In this document: positions 7,432-16,426 of the stretch, piece by piece | Position numbering within the stretch: position 1 is the stretch's first letter | Layout: every line of letters starts with the position of its first letter | NCBI RefSeq assembly: GCF_018207095.1 | Contig: NZ_QOCZ01000051.1 | Location: 1-64,000 of the forward strand | Reading direction: 5' to 3' | From: Nocardiopsis sp. MG754419 | Lineage (GTDB): Bacteria; Actinomycetota; Actinomycetes; Streptosporangiales; Streptosporangiaceae | Length of the DNA stretch: 64,000 bases | Position numbers and translations under genes: made by a program | The notes under the pieces: generated by a model | What the model was told of the DNA's origin: nothing | Databases searched by the model: none | The model's input: the letters and a program-made list of their open reading frames with translations, nothing else

Positions 7432-9336
7432 GTGGTGGACGGAGGTCGAGCGACGCGAACGGGGATGGGCCGACGGAGACCGGCACGCGCCCTTCGTCTG
7501 CTCGCCGCCGTGGTGGTGGGCACGTTCCTGGTGACCGCGCTCCACCCCGAGGGCACCCATGACGCGACGCTCCGACCCTTGGACGAGAACGCGGATCGGA
7601 CGGCCGCGCCGCTGGCCGAGCTGCTGGATCACACCGGCATCTCCCAGGACGGCGTCTCCGACGGCGGCGACCTCGACGGGGCCGGTAACAGCCTCTCCGC
7701 GCGCACGCTGGAGGCGGCCGGCTGGCTCCCCGGTGGTGAGGTCACGCTCCTGGACACGCCGCTGCGGCTGCCCGCCTACGGCGAGGGGCGCCCCGATCAC
7801 GTGGTCGCCGATGGCCAGCACCTGGACCTCGATGTGCTGCCCGCCCGGATGCGCTCCGTGACCTTCCTGGCCACCGGGACGCGCACCGACGGCACCGGAG
7901 CCGACGTCCGGGGCGTGGGCAAGGTGATCTACACCGACGGCGGCGAGCGCGACTTCGACCTGGTCGTCCCGGACTGGGCGGCCGGCCCCGCCGGTGACGC
8001 GGCCCTGACCCTGCCCTACGCCAACTCCGCGACCGGGTTCGGTCGTGACGCCATCGGATCGGTGCGCCTGTACGCGCGCACGATCCTCGTGGATCCGGGC
8101 CGGGAGGTCGACCGCGTGGTCCTGCCCACGGTCACCGACCAGCAGGCCGACCTGCGCGTGTTCTCCGTGGGCGGGCGATCCGCCGTGCAGGACTGGACGG
8201 GCACGTGGGCGCGCGCCACCTCCGGGTACGCGGAGGTGGGGCCCTGGGAGGACCAGACGTTGCGGCTGGCGGTGCGGTCGACCACCGGTGGGCCGAAGGT
8301 GCGAATCCGGTTGGACAACACCTTCGCGGCGCGACCGGTCACCATCGGGTCGGCGTCGATCGCTCTGCGCGACGAGGGGCCGAGTACGCGTGGGGCCGCC
8401 GTTCCCCTGACCTTCGACGGGGCTCCGGGCGGGATCATCCCGGCGGGCGGGCGCCTGTTCAGCGATCCGGTGGAGCTGGCCCTGCCGCCGCAGACCGAGG
8501 TCCTGGTCAGTTTCCACCTGCCCGAGCGGGTGACGGCGGCGCCCATCCACTTCGCGTCCGTGGACACCAATCACACCAGTGCTCCGGGCAGTGGGGACCA
8601 GACCCTGGACCGCTCCGGTGAGCCCTACACGGGTGTGGTGGACCAGTGGCCCTTCCTCACCGGGATCGACGTGATGGACGGGCCCGGCGCGGTGGTGACG
8701 TTCGGTGACTCCATCACGGACGGCATCCGCTCGACCAGGGACGCGCACGCCCGTTGGCCGGACGTGCTCAGCGACCGACTGCACGCGAGGGAGGACCTGC
8801 CCCACCCGGGCGTGCTGAACCTGGGTGTGGCGGGCAATCGGGTGGCGGCCGACGGTTACCCGGGCGAAGGGGTGTCGACGTACGCCAACGGTGTGAGCAT
8901 GCTGCACCGGGCCCAGCGCGACGTGTTCTCCCAGAGCGGTGTGGGGACCGTGGTCGTGTTCGCCGGAATCAACGACCTCCGGTGGGGGGCCTCCTCCGAG
9001 GAGGTCATCGCGGGCCTGCACCGGTTGGCGCGTACGGCGGAGGAACACGACGTGCGCGTGTTCGCGGGGACGTTGGTGCCCTGTGGCGGGTCGGCGCGCT
9101 GTACGCCGGCGGTGGAGGAGCAGCGTCATCGGGTCAACGCCCACCTGCGGGAAGAAGCCCAGGACCCCGAGTCGATCTTCGCCGGGGTGTGGGACTTCGA
9201 CGCGGTCGTGCGCGATCCGGTCGACCCGACGCGGTTGCGGCCGGAGTTCGACTCCGGCGACTTCCTGCACCCCAACGACGAGGGGCTGCGTGCGATCGCC
9301 GAGTCGGTGGACCTGGACGAGCTGCTCGGAGTGTGA
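7432..9336 (+). CDS. Secreted SGNH/GDSL-family hydrolase
   Basis: Probable exported esterase-type hydrolase. Near the N-terminus an Arg-rich stretch is followed by a hydrophobic segment (LRLLAAVVVGTFLVTAL), a signal peptide or anchor. A long region of about 400 residues precedes the catalytic domain. The SGNH blocks are FGDSITDG (Ser nucleophile), NLGVAGNRV, FAGINDL and DFLHPNDEG (Asp/His), all in order in the last third. GTG at 7432 follows GGGGGAG at good spacing; ATG 7399 would add 11 residues. The protein is about 634 residues. Substrate cannot be told from sequence. It converges on the TetR gene with only 22 bp between. Confidence 0.85.
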   Translation: MVDGGRATRTGMGRRRPARALRLLAAVVVGTFLVTALHPEGTHDATLRPLDENADRTAAPLAELLDHTGISQDGVSDGGDLDGAGNSLSARTLEAAGWLPGGEVTLLDTPLRLPAYGEGRPDHVVADGQHLDLDVLPARMRSVTFLATGTRTDGTGADVRGVGKVIYTDGGERDFDLVVPDWAAGPAGDAALTLPYANSATGFGRDAIGSVRLYARTILVDPGREVDRVVLPTVTDQQADLRVFSVGGRSAVQDWTGTWARATSGYAEVGPWEDQTLRLAVRSTTGGPKVRIRLDNTFAARPVTIGSASIALRDEGPSTRGAAVPLTFDGAPGGIIPAGGRLFSDPVELALPPQTEVLVSFHLPERVTAAPIHFASVDTNHTSAPGSGDQTLDRSGEPYTGVVDQWPFLTGIDVMDGPGAVVTFGDSITDGIRSTRDAHARWPDVLSDRLHAREDLPHPGVLNLGVAGNRVAADGYPGEGVSTYANGVSMLHRAQRDVFSQSGVGTVVVFAGINDLRWGASSEEVIAGLHRLARTAEEHDVRVFAGTLVPCGGSARCTPAVEEQRHRVNAHLREEAQDPESIFAGVWDFDAVVRDPVDPTRLRPEFDSGDFLHPNDEGLRAIAESVDLDELLGV

Positions 9337-9358
9337 GCGGCGGGCACACCGGGCCGGA

Positions 9359-9979
9359 TCAGCGGGGGCACCCGAGTTGGTGGTGGATGACCAGGTCGAC
9401 GTAGACCCCGCCCAGGTCCTGCAGGCTGAGGCCCGCCTCCGGGTCGTACCAGTGCAGGAGCGAGTCGAAGGTCTCCAGGACCTTGTCGGCGGCCTTGCCG
9501 GTGTCGTCGACCGTGAAGTGGCCCTCGGTGACGCCGGCGATGATGATCTCCCGCACGTGTTCGCGGAAGGCGCGTTGTAACCCCGCGATCTCGCGGTGTC
9601 GTGCGGGGTCGATGGCGCGCAGCGTGGGCAGGAGCTCCTGGCCGAGCGCGATCGCGGTGCGGTGTCTCCACCCGTCGGCGACGTGTCCGCGGACGAGCTC
9701 GGCCATGCGTTCGGTCGCGGGCGCCCGTGGGTCGTCGGCGGTGGCCCGGCTACGGACCCGTTCTCGGGTGGCGCGCAGCACCACCGCGTAGGTGAGGTCG
9801 AAGCGGGTCGGGAAGGCACGCCGCAGGAGGGCGGCGTCGGTGTCGGTCTCGGCGGCGATCCGGTGGGTCAGGGCGGACATGGGCATGCCTCGGGAACCGT
9901 GTTCGGAGAACAGGCGCGCGGCGCAGTCCAGGACGGGTGCCGTCGTGCGCAGCGCGTGAGGGGAGAGGTCTGCCGTCAT
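9359..9979 (-). CDS. TetR/AcrR-family transcriptional regulator
   Basis: Probable ligand-responsive repressor of 206 residues. The N-terminal third is a TetR HTH domain: ALRTTAPVLDCAARLFSEHGSRGM, then helices through [27 protein letters not shown]. The rest is a helical ligand-binding domain with no specific signature. It lies 219 bp downstream of the GDPD-like gene on the same strand; that gap is less GC-rich and may hold its own promoter. No target gene is evident nearby. Confidence 0.85.
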   Translation of the reverse strand: MTADLSPHALRTTAPVLDCAARLFSEHGSRGMPMSALTHRIAAETDTDAALLRRAFPTRFDLTYAVVLRATRERVRSRATADDPRAPATERMAELVRGHVADGWRHRTAIALGQELLPTLRAIDPARHREIAGLQRAFREHVREIIIAGVTEGHFTVDDTGKAADKVLETFDSLLHWYDPEAGLSLQDLGGVYVDLVIHHQLGCPR

Positions 9980-10198
9980 TGCTGGTTATCTCATCGGTCG
10001 TTGTGCGCCGTCAGGGGAGGACGTCAAGGATATCGACAAGGGGATGACGAAAAGCGTAGAACGACGGAACTCGACGGAGAATGTCGAGAACATGAGGCGT
10101 GTGGTGATCATGTTCCGGTTGACGTTTTTTATGTGCCCTTTTTGTGTCTTTCTTTGTCGGTGTGGATCCCTTCTTCCGCCTCTGTCACGTGTGGCTCG

Positions 10199-10975
10199 TC
10201 AGGAGACCCGGTCCCCTTCCGCGGCCACCGGGGCGAGTCCAGCGAGGTGCCCGGACGCGGATTCCGGGGGGATCGTCGGAGCCTGGGCGCGGCCGGTGGT
10301 CAACGACACCAGATCCTCCACACGTTCGGTGGCCAGAGCGTCCACGCCCATTCCTATGAGGCGTGCCATCTCGGGGAAATCGTTGACGGTCCAGGCGACC
10401 ACGCGATAACCGAAACGGTGTATTTCGCCGACCGTTTCCCGGTCCAAGAGGCTGTAATGGGTGCCCAGGAACGCGGGCCGCAAAGCGTGCACCAGATCCT
10501 GCGGAGGCGGCCCCGGCTGGTCCCAGGCCAGCATGATCCGCGCGCCCGGGCGACGCTCACGCAGGGTCCGGAGCACCTCCACCGGACCGGTGAAGAGGGC
10601 CTGGTCGGCGAAGCCGTGCTCGCGCAGGACCGTGTCGGCGGCCAGCGCCGTCTCGGGTGAGAGCGCGTCGATCAGCAGGGGGGAGGCGTCACCGCCGCAG
10701 AACTCGGCCAGGACCTCCATCATCGTCGGTACGCGCCGTTCCACGTCGTCGCGGGCGGCGGCGAGTTCGGCGAGGGTCAGTTCGCCTACCTGGCGGGGCG
10801 GGGAACCCGGGACGGCCACGACGCGTTCGTCCACCAGGACGGGGTATCCGTCCGAGGTCAGGTGGACGTCGATCTTGACCAGGTCGACCCCGGCGCGCAA
10901 GGCTGAACGCAGGGCGGGGAGGGTGTTCCCCGGGTGGCGTGCGGTGTCTCCGCGCAGTGCGATGGACAACGTCAT
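10199..10975 (-). CDS. Glycerophosphodiester phosphodiesterase-fold protein, catalytic residues missing
   Basis: The fold is that of GDPD TIM-barrel enzymes: ALRG...NTLPALRSALRAGVD, IDVHLTSDGYPVLVDE, and the C-terminal GYRVVAWTVNDFPEMARLIGMGVDALAT. Key catalytic positions differ. The usual HRG is LRG, PENT is PGNT, the E of E-x-D-V is K, and the HD after DG-x-P-V is DE. The usual E-x-K strand is replaced by LLIDALSPE. It should therefore not hydrolyse glycerophosphodiesters by the known mechanism and is best called a GDPD-like pseudoenzyme. Length (258 residues) is normal and the frame is intact, so it is not simply decaying. Confidence 0.85.
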   Translation of the reverse strand: MTLSIALRGDTARHPGNTLPALRSALRAGVDLVKIDVHLTSDGYPVLVDERVVAVPGSPPRQVGELTLAELAAARDDVERRVPTMMEVLAEFCGGDASPLLIDALSPETALAADTVLREHGFADQALFTGPVEVLRTLRERRPGARIMLAWDQPGPPPQDLVHALRPAFLGTHYSLLDRETVGEIHRFGYRVVAWTVNDFPEMARLIGMGVDALATERVEDLVSLTTGRAQAPTIPPESASGHLAGLAPVAAEGDRVS

Positions 10976-11206
10976 GTGTCCAAGGGTCGCAAAGTCCCGC
11001 GCCGTACGTGGTGCAAACAGGAAAAACGCCCACCAAGGCCGTCCCGGTCGCGGTCGTGACCTCGGTCGTGAGGCCCGGCACGGCCCTGATTGCGAGCGGT
11101 CTCACGTCGAGTCGGATCGTTCCGGTGGCGAGGAGCTGGGAAACTTTGTTACCGGGTGTCGTGACCGCACGGCGCCCTCAGACAGGCCCCCGAGTGTGAG
11201 GCGAAC

Positions 11207-11977
11207 ATGATTCCGGACCAGCGACGAGAGCACATCCTCAAGCTCCTTCAGGAGCGCCACGTGCTGAGTATCAACGAGCTCACGTCGATGCTGTCCGTGT
11301 CCCATATGACCGTGCGCCGTGACATCCAGGCTCTGGAGAACGACGGCAAGGTCCTGTCGGTCACCGGTGGTGTACGGCTGGCCGCCCGGCTCAAGAGCGA
11401 ACCCTCGTATCTGGCCAAGGCCCAACTGGAGGTGCCCGCCAAGCGCGCCATCTCGCGCGCCGCCGCGGACCTGGTCCGGGAGAACTTCACCATCTACCTG
11501 GACGCCGGTACCACCACCCTGCAGATGGTGCCGTTGCTCACCGACAAGGTGGGGCTGACCGTCATCACCAGCGACTTCAACGTCGTCGGCCACCTCATGG
11601 AGTACCCGGGCATCGAGTTGATCCACACCGGTGGCGTGGTCTCGCACTCGGACCACTCCTCGGTCGGCCAGTTCACGGCGGACTTCCTGCGTCAGGTGAA
11701 CGTGGACCTCGCGTTCATCGCGAGCAGCTCCTGGGACGTCGACCGCGGCTCCACGACCCCCTCCGAGGCCAAGGTGATCGCCAAGCAGGAACTGCTGCGG
11801 ATCGCCTCCAAGAGCGTGCTGGTGGTGGACAGCACCAAGTACGGCAAGTTCGGCACGTTCCGGGTGGCCCGCCTGGAGGAGTTCGACCTCATCATCACCG
11901 ATGACCGCCTGCCGCGCACGGCCTCCGAGGAGCTCGCCGAACGCGACATCCGCGTGGAGATCGTGCCCAGTCAGTAG
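11207..11977 (+). CDS. DeoR/GlpR-family transcriptional regulator
   Basis: Sugar-phosphate-responsive repressor type, 256 residues. The DeoR HTH is at residues 1-57 (RREHILKLLQERHVLSINELTSMLSVSHMTVRRDIQAL). The C-terminal DeoR sensor domain contains the family motifs YLDAGTTT, ITSDFNV, HTGG and VVDSTKYGKFG. It is a single gene divergent from the GDPD-like gene and convergent with the MFS gene. No carbohydrate operon adjoins it, so its regulon is unknown. Confidence 0.92.
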   Translation: MIPDQRREHILKLLQERHVLSINELTSMLSVSHMTVRRDIQALENDGKVLSVTGGVRLAARLKSEPSYLAKAQLEVPAKRAISRAAADLVRENFTIYLDAGTTTLQMVPLLTDKVGLTVITSDFNVVGHLMEYPGIELIHTGGVVSHSDHSSVGQFTADFLRQVNVDLAFIASSSWDVDRGSTTPSEAKVIAKQELLRIASKSVLVVDSTKYGKFGTFRVARLEEFDLIITDDRLPRTASEELAERDIRVEIVPSQ

Positions 11978-12062
11978 AAGGGGGCCGAGGGGACGTCGCC
12001 GTTCGGGGGACGCCCCCGCACCGTGCCCGACACTGTCGGCGGTCGTGCGTACGCGGCACCGC

Positions 12063-13319
12063 TCAGGGGCCCGCCACGGGTTCCAGGGACTCTTCCGGTC
12101 GGTTCTCCTCGTCGCGGCGGGCGTACCAACGCCCCCGCATCACCAGGGTGGTCATCGCGAGCGAGAGGACGCCGCCCGCGGTGGCCAACGCGAAGGCGCC
12201 CTGGTGGCCGAAGGTGTCGGCCAGGGAGCCGGCGACCATGGACCCCAGCGCCTGGCCCAGGATGAGGCTGCTCAGAACGATGGCCATCGCCTGCGAGAGC
12301 CGGTCGGGCGGCGCGGCCCGTTCGATCAGCCCGAAGAGGCTCACGATGTGGGGTCCGATCGCGACGCCGAGCAGCAGGATCGTCAGGGCGAGCGTGGCGG
12401 GGCCGTGGTCCAGGTAGAGGGGCAGGGTGAGCAGGGCCAGCCCGCCCGCGGCCACCCGGGTCCGCGCGGTCAGGGAGAACGCCACCGGCAACGAGGCCAT
12501 CATGAGTCCGGCCACGGCGCTGCTGGTGCCCATCACCGCGTACATGAGGCCGGACAGGTCGCCGTGTCCCGCGTGGTCGGCGAAGGCGGTCACCCCCGTG
12601 GACATGCCGCCGAAGAACAGGCCCTGGCAGAACATGGGGACGGTCAGGACCAACAGCGCCGGGCGGACGAGGCGGGCGCCGTCCCCGGCGGTGGGGACAC
12701 TGCCGGTCGGGGCCGTGGGGTGGAGCGCGAACACGGTGGCGAACACGCCCAACAGCACGGCCGCGCCGATGACGCTCGCGGTGGGGGACAGGGTCAGCGT
12801 GAGCACACCCACGAGTGCCGGGCCGAGGACGAAGGAGGCCTCGTCCAGCACGCCCTCCACCGACATGGCGGCCGACACCGACCGCTCGCGCTCCAGACCG
12901 CGCTCGGGCCCCTCGCGGATCAGAAGCACCCACCGGGTGCGGGCCATGGGTCCGATCTGGGGCAGGCACAGGCCACCGGCCGCGGCGAGCACGATCAGGA
13001 CCGGTAGGGACGCGTCGGCGGCCACGGCGGCGACGAGCACGCCGATGAGGACCGTGTCCGTCAGCGCGGTGACGAGGACGGGCAGACGTTGTCCGTACCG
13101 GTCCGCGAAGCGGGCGATGACGGGCCCGCCCACGGCCTCCCCGAGGGCGAAGGCGCCCGAGACCAGACCGGCGGCGGCGACGCTGCCGGTCGTGACGGTG
13201 ACGAGGGTGAGGAGCCCGATCAGGGTCATCGAGACGGGGAGCCGGGCCAGGAAGGTGGCGAGCAGTAGGGGCAGGCCCGCGATCCGATGCATGCGCCGCA
13301 GGGTCTGTAGTGGTGACAT
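12063..13319 (-). CDS. Major facilitator superfamily transporter
   Basis: Integral membrane permease of about 418 residues with a hydrophobic pattern consistent with 12 helices. A short RFADRYGQRLP loop fits the MFS motif between helices 2 and 3. The start at 13319 (MSPLQTL) has GAGG just upstream; an in-frame ATG at 13415 would add 32 polar residues without a membrane pattern. Sequence resembles drug/sugar efflux MFS proteins, but the substrate is unknown. The C-terminus is charged (ARRDEENRPEESLEP). It is convergent with the DeoR gene. Confidence 0.88.
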   Translation of the reverse strand: MSPLQTLRRMHRIAGLPLLLATFLARLPVSMTLIGLLTLVTVTTGSVAAAGLVSGAFALGEAVGGPVIARFADRYGQRLPVLVTALTDTVLIGVLVAAVAADASLPVLIVLAAAGGLCLPQIGPMARTRWVLLIREGPERGLERERSVSAAMSVEGVLDEASFVLGPALVGVLTLTLSPTASVIGAAVLLGVFATVFALHPTAPTGSVPTAGDGARLVRPALLVLTVPMFCQGLFFGGMSTGVTAFADHAGHGDLSGLMYAVMGTSSAVAGLMMASLPVAFSLTARTRVAAGGLALLTLPLYLDHGPATLALTILLLGVAIGPHIVSLFGLIERAAPPDRLSQAMAIVLSSLILGQALGSMVAGSLADTFGHQGAFALATAGGVLSLAMTTLVMRGRWYARRDEENRPEESLEPVAGP

Positions 13320-13456
13320 CCGACCTCGTTCTGTCTCGCCCTCGGCCGCAAACCATCCCATGATAGGTCCACCGGCGTGCGGATCGATGGACGGAGCCCG
13401 TACGACCGCGGCCATGGGATGCCTTCCGCGACACGTGATCCCGGCAGGGGAGTCAC

Positions 13457-13630
13457 GTGATCAGGGTGATGTTCGCCGATGACGCACCGACGATCCGCGC
13501 CGGGGCGCGCACCGTCCTGGAGAGCGATCCGGACGTCGCGGGGTGGCCGAGGCGACGGGCGGGCCGCGCGCCGGATGGTGGCGGCGCACCCGGCCGCCTC
13601 CGTCCGAGGGCGCCGTCGAGGATCACGTGA
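13457..13630 (+). pseudogene. Remnant of a NarL-type response regulator receiver domain
   Basis: A GTG preceded by GGGGAG opens a 57-codon frame starting VIRVMFADDAPTIRAGARTV and then LESDPDVA, the first strand and helix of a NarL/LuxR response regulator. The similarity then jumps frame twice. VAEATGG reads in a second frame, and RMVAAHP, just before the phospho-acceptor strand, in a third. The Asp site, the rest of the receiver and the HTH output domain are gone. No partner kinase is nearby. Confidence 0.75.
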
Positions 13631-13770
13631 GCGCCGTCCTCCCGCGATCGGGGCCGGCGAACCGCTTTCAGGCCGTGGTGCCCGTCCCGGGGCCGGGCCG
13701 GTGGGCGCCCGATCCCGACCGACCCCCTCGCGGAGGGTGCGGGACGGGGAGCTTCGGGAACACTGTTCCC

Positions 13771-14457
13771 ATGGGGAGCTTCGAGGGCCGATCCGACCGC
13801 TTTCGCCCGTTCGACGTGGAGGACGTCGTCCTGCTCGCCGCGGCCTGGCGGCGGCTCGCGGGCGACGGGTTCGAGGCGAGGGCGGTGGGTGAGGAACTCC
13901 TGGGGCGATGGAGCGAACCGCATCGCCGCCACCACACGCTCGCCCACCTGTGGGGCACCCTGCGCGCCGTCGACATCCTGCAGGAACGGGCCCGTGACGT
14001 CGACGCCGTGCGCTACGCGGTCTGGTTCCACGACGCGGTCTACGAGGGGCGCCCGGGCGAGGACGAGGAGGACAGCGCACAGCTGTCGGTCCGACTGCTG
14101 GAACTCCTGGAGGCCGACGCGGCACTGGTCGCGGAGGTCGCGCGTCTGGTGCGACTGACGAAGAGCCACCGCCCGGAGCCCTGGGACCTCAACGGGGCGG
14201 TGCTCTGCGACGCCGACCTGTCGACCCTGGGGGCCGGGCCGGACGAGTACCTGGCCTACACCTCCGCGGTGCGGGCCGAGTACCGGCACATCCCCGACAA
14301 GGTGTTCCGCGCCGGTCGGCTGCGGGTGCTGCGCTCTTTGTTGGACGAGCCGCACCTGTTCCACACCGACTTCGGCCGGGACCAGTGGGAACCGCGGGCG
14401 CGGACCAACATGCTCGCCGAGGTGGACCGCCTGGAACGCGGCTCCCCCCGGGTGTGA
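13771..14457 (+). CDS. HD-superfamily metal-dependent phosphohydrolase-like protein
   Basis: Predicted small HD-domain hydrolase of 228 residues. Histidines in RRHHTLAHL (about residues 50-58) and the FHDAVY pair near residue 87 are the expected metal ligands, with a later DADLSTLG. It resembles the COG4339 group of uncharacterised HD proteins. The ATG at 13771 starts the conserved part; longer in-frame extensions run through the response-regulator remnant and are not credible. Substrate unknown. Confidence 0.82.
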   Translation: MGSFEGRSDRFRPFDVEDVVLLAAAWRRLAGDGFEARAVGEELLGRWSEPHRRHHTLAHLWGTLRAVDILQERARDVDAVRYAVWFHDAVYEGRPGEDEEDSAQLSVRLLELLEADAALVAEVARLVRLTKSHRPEPWDLNGAVLCDADLSTLGAGPDEYLAYTSAVRAEYRHIPDKVFRAGRLRVLRSLLDEPHLFHTDFGRDQWEPRARTNMLAEVDRLERGSPRV

Positions 14458-14496
14458 GACGCCCCGTGGTCGCTCGCCTCGGAGGGGTGCCTCTCC

Positions 14497-14778
14497 TCAG
14501 GCGTTCCTCGGGAAGCCCGCGTGTTTGGGTCGGCGCAGACCGGAGGCGCGCAGACGGACGACCAGTTCGCGCCCGCTGACGTGCGCGGCCCCCAAGGCCA
14601 CCGCGCGGGCGTGCAGATGCTCCGGTATGTCGTAGTGGTCCCGCTCGAAGGCGCGCCGCGGTACGCCGAGCCTCTGGGCGAACGCGTGCAGTTCCTCGAA
14701 GGAGTGGTCGCTGACCAGGTGCGCGAACAACAGACCGCGCGGGCCGGGCCAGACCGGTGTGTCGACCAGGACGCTCAC
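14497..14778 (-). CDS. DUF4031 domain protein
   Basis: The 93-residue protein starts VSVLVDTPVWPGPRG and contains HLVSDHSFEELHAFA and HYDIPEHLHARAVALGA, the pattern of DUF4031, a small family of unknown function. Its GTG overlaps the TGA of the Lrp gene by the GTGA arrangement, so the two are almost certainly co-transcribed and translationally coupled. A longer reading frame upstream is only a shadow of the Lrp gene. Confidence 0.82.
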   Translation of the reverse strand: MSVLVDTPVWPGPRGLLFAHLVSDHSFEELHAFAQRLGVPRRAFERDHYDIPEHLHARAVALGAAHVSGRELVVRLRASGLRRPKHAGFPRNA

Positions 14779-15242
14779 GGCGCCTCCGGGGCGGTCACCG
14801 CGCGCCAGGGCACCGGACTGGACATGACCATCGTGCTGGACGGACGGCCGTGTGCGGCGAGCCGGTCGATGACCTCCTCGAAGTGCTCCATGGAGCGCAC
14901 CGCGACGAGCAGGAAGCAGCAGGCGTCGCCGGTGACCCGGTGGACCTGGAGGATCTCGGGCAGTCCCAGGGAGGACTGTTCGCGGAGCAGGCAGTGGGTC
15001 CCGAAGCACTCCATGCGCACCAGGGCGGTCACCGGGAGTCCGGCGGCGGCCGGGTCGACGTGGGCGTGGTAGCCGGTGATGACCCCGCGGTCGGTGAGCC
15101 GGCGGACCCGGTCGGCGACCGCCGGAGCCGAGAGGTTGACCCTGCGGGACAGTGCGTTGAACGACAGCCGCCCGTCCCGCTGGAGCTCACCGAGGATCCG
15201 CTGGTCGACGCCGTCCAAAGGGGTGGCAGATCGTGAGGCCAT
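14775..15242 (-). CDS. Lrp/AsnC-family regulator, divergent from kynA
   Basis: A 155-residue Lrp/AsnC protein. The N-terminal HTH (LDGVDQRILGELQRDGRLSFNALSRRVNLS) is followed by an RAM/AsnC ligand domain with VTGDACCFLLVAV. The start MASRSAT at 15242 fits the family; the open frame to 15458 crosses the promoter region. It is transcribed divergently from kynA-kynU, so it is a good candidate regulator of tryptophan catabolism. It is coupled to the downstream DUF4031 gene. Confidence 0.9.
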   Translation of the reverse strand: MASRSATPLDGVDQRILGELQRDGRLSFNALSRRVNLSAPAVADRVRRLTDRGVITGYHAHVDPAAAGLPVTALVRMECFGTHCLLREQSSLGLPEILQVHRVTGDACCFLLVAVRSMEHFEEVIDRLAAHGRPSSTMVMSSPVPWRAVTAPEAP

Positions 15243-15329
15243 ACTTTGTGTTCCCAAGGTGGATATCGGTTTATCGTAATGAATGTAAGCCACAGGGGCG
15301 ATCTGCGGTAGCGCCGACCCTTCCTTGCT

Positions 15330-15346
15330 CGGACGATATGTCCGAT
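15330..15346. promoter_or_regulatory. Perfect palindrome between Lrp gene and kynA, candidate operator
   Basis: TCGGAC-GATAT-GTCCGA has 6-bp arms and a 5-bp A/T-rich centre, a shape usual for Lrp-type sites. It lies 99 bp before the kynA start and 88 bp before the divergent lrp start. Binding is inference. Confidence 0.5.
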
Positions 15347-15444
15347 CATGTGAACTCACGTACACGGTGCCGTGCGCGGCGATCCCGCAGGCGCCGCGGC
15401 GTGTGCGATCACCGAAGTCACGCCGTACCCGAGGGGTAGTCACG

Positions 15445-16356
15445 ATGCTCTCCACCACGTCCGCCCAACAGTGCCCCTACGCACCCGCCGAGAGCGGCGC
15501 GGAGGACGCCGCGGCGGCCCGGGCCCGCAGGGCCGAGAGCGACCGGGGAGCGCCCACCCTGGCCTTCGAGCGCAACACGCCCTACGTCGACTACGCGGGC
15601 ATCGACACCCTGCTGGACCTTCAGCACCCGCGTACCGACGAACCCGCCGAGTCCGCGTTCATCATCACCACCCAGGTGATGGAGCTGCTCTTCACCCTGG
15701 TCCAGGAACGGTGGGAGGCGGCCCGGGACGCCCTGGAGGCCGACGACGTGCCCGCCGCCCTGGCCCGGCTCCGGAGCGCGTGCAACGCCCAGGACGTGCT
15801 CAACCACTCCTGGGGCCTTCTCACGGACATGACCCCCACCCAGTTCAACCGGTTCCGTGACTCCTTCGGCGAGGCCTCGGGCTTCCAGTCCTACGGCTAC
15901 CGCAAGCTGGAATTCCTGCTCGGCAACAAGTCCGCGGCCATGGTCCGTCCGCACAAGGCCATGGGCCGTGTGGTCGCCGAGCTCACCGAGATCCTGGAGC
16001 GCCCCGGCCTGTACGACGCCGCGCTGCGCCTCCTGCACCGCCGTGGTCTGCCGGTCCCCGCCGCGGCCGTCGAGCGGGACTGGACGGTCGCCTACGCACC
16101 CTCCGCCGAGGTGGAGCGCGCCTGGCTGAAGGTCTACGAGGACGACCGTCCGGACCACGACCTGTTCCTGGTGGCCGAGGCCCTGGTGGACGTCGCCGAG
16201 CGGGTGACCCGGTGGCGTCACCTGCATCTCATGGCGGTCAAGCGCACCATGGGGGGCAAGCCCGGCAGTGGCGGGTCCAACGGACTGAAGTGGCTGGCCC
16301 GCAACGCCGAGCAGGACGTCTTTCCCGAGCTCTGGTCGCTGCGCGGCACGGTCTGA
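15445..16356 (+). CDS. kynA: Tryptophan 2,3-dioxygenase
   Basis: Haem enzyme that opens the indole ring of L-tryptophan to N-formylkynurenine. The 303-residue protein has ITTQVMELLFTLV, SGFQSYGYRKLEFLLGNK in the substrate region, and RWRHLHLMAVKRTMG, where the proximal haem His is expected, followed by GSGGSNGLKWL. ATG 15445 has GAGGGG upstream. kynU follows 70 bp later on the same strand. No formamidase gene is seen in between, so that step must be encoded elsewhere. Confidence 0.95.
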   Translation: MLSTTSAQQCPYAPAESGAEDAAAARARRAESDRGAPTLAFERNTPYVDYAGIDTLLDLQHPRTDEPAESAFIITTQVMELLFTLVQERWEAARDALEADDVPAALARLRSACNAQDVLNHSWGLLTDMTPTQFNRFRDSFGEASGFQSYGYRKLEFLLGNKSAAMVRPHKAMGRVVAELTEILERPGLYDAALRLLHRRGLPVPAAAVERDWTVAYAPSAEVERAWLKVYEDDRPDHDLFLVAEALVDVAERVTRWRHLHLMAVKRTMGGKPGSGGSNGLKWLARNAEQDVFPELWSLRGTV

Positions 16357-16426
16357 CGCCGGACCCACACCAACCGATCCACCGAGGCAGTCCGGCCCCC
16401 GGGCCGAACGTAGGAAGCGGGACCCG

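Noticed and set aside
7039-9819. Very long minus-strand open frame opposite the SGNH and TetR genes
   Set aside because: It is the antisense shadow of a well-supported plus-strand hydrolase; the translation is low-complexity and Arg/Pro-rich.
11971-13434. Alternative minus-strand frame over the MFS gene
   Set aside because: Arg/Pro-rich shadow without membrane pattern; the frame at 12063-13319 has clear helices.
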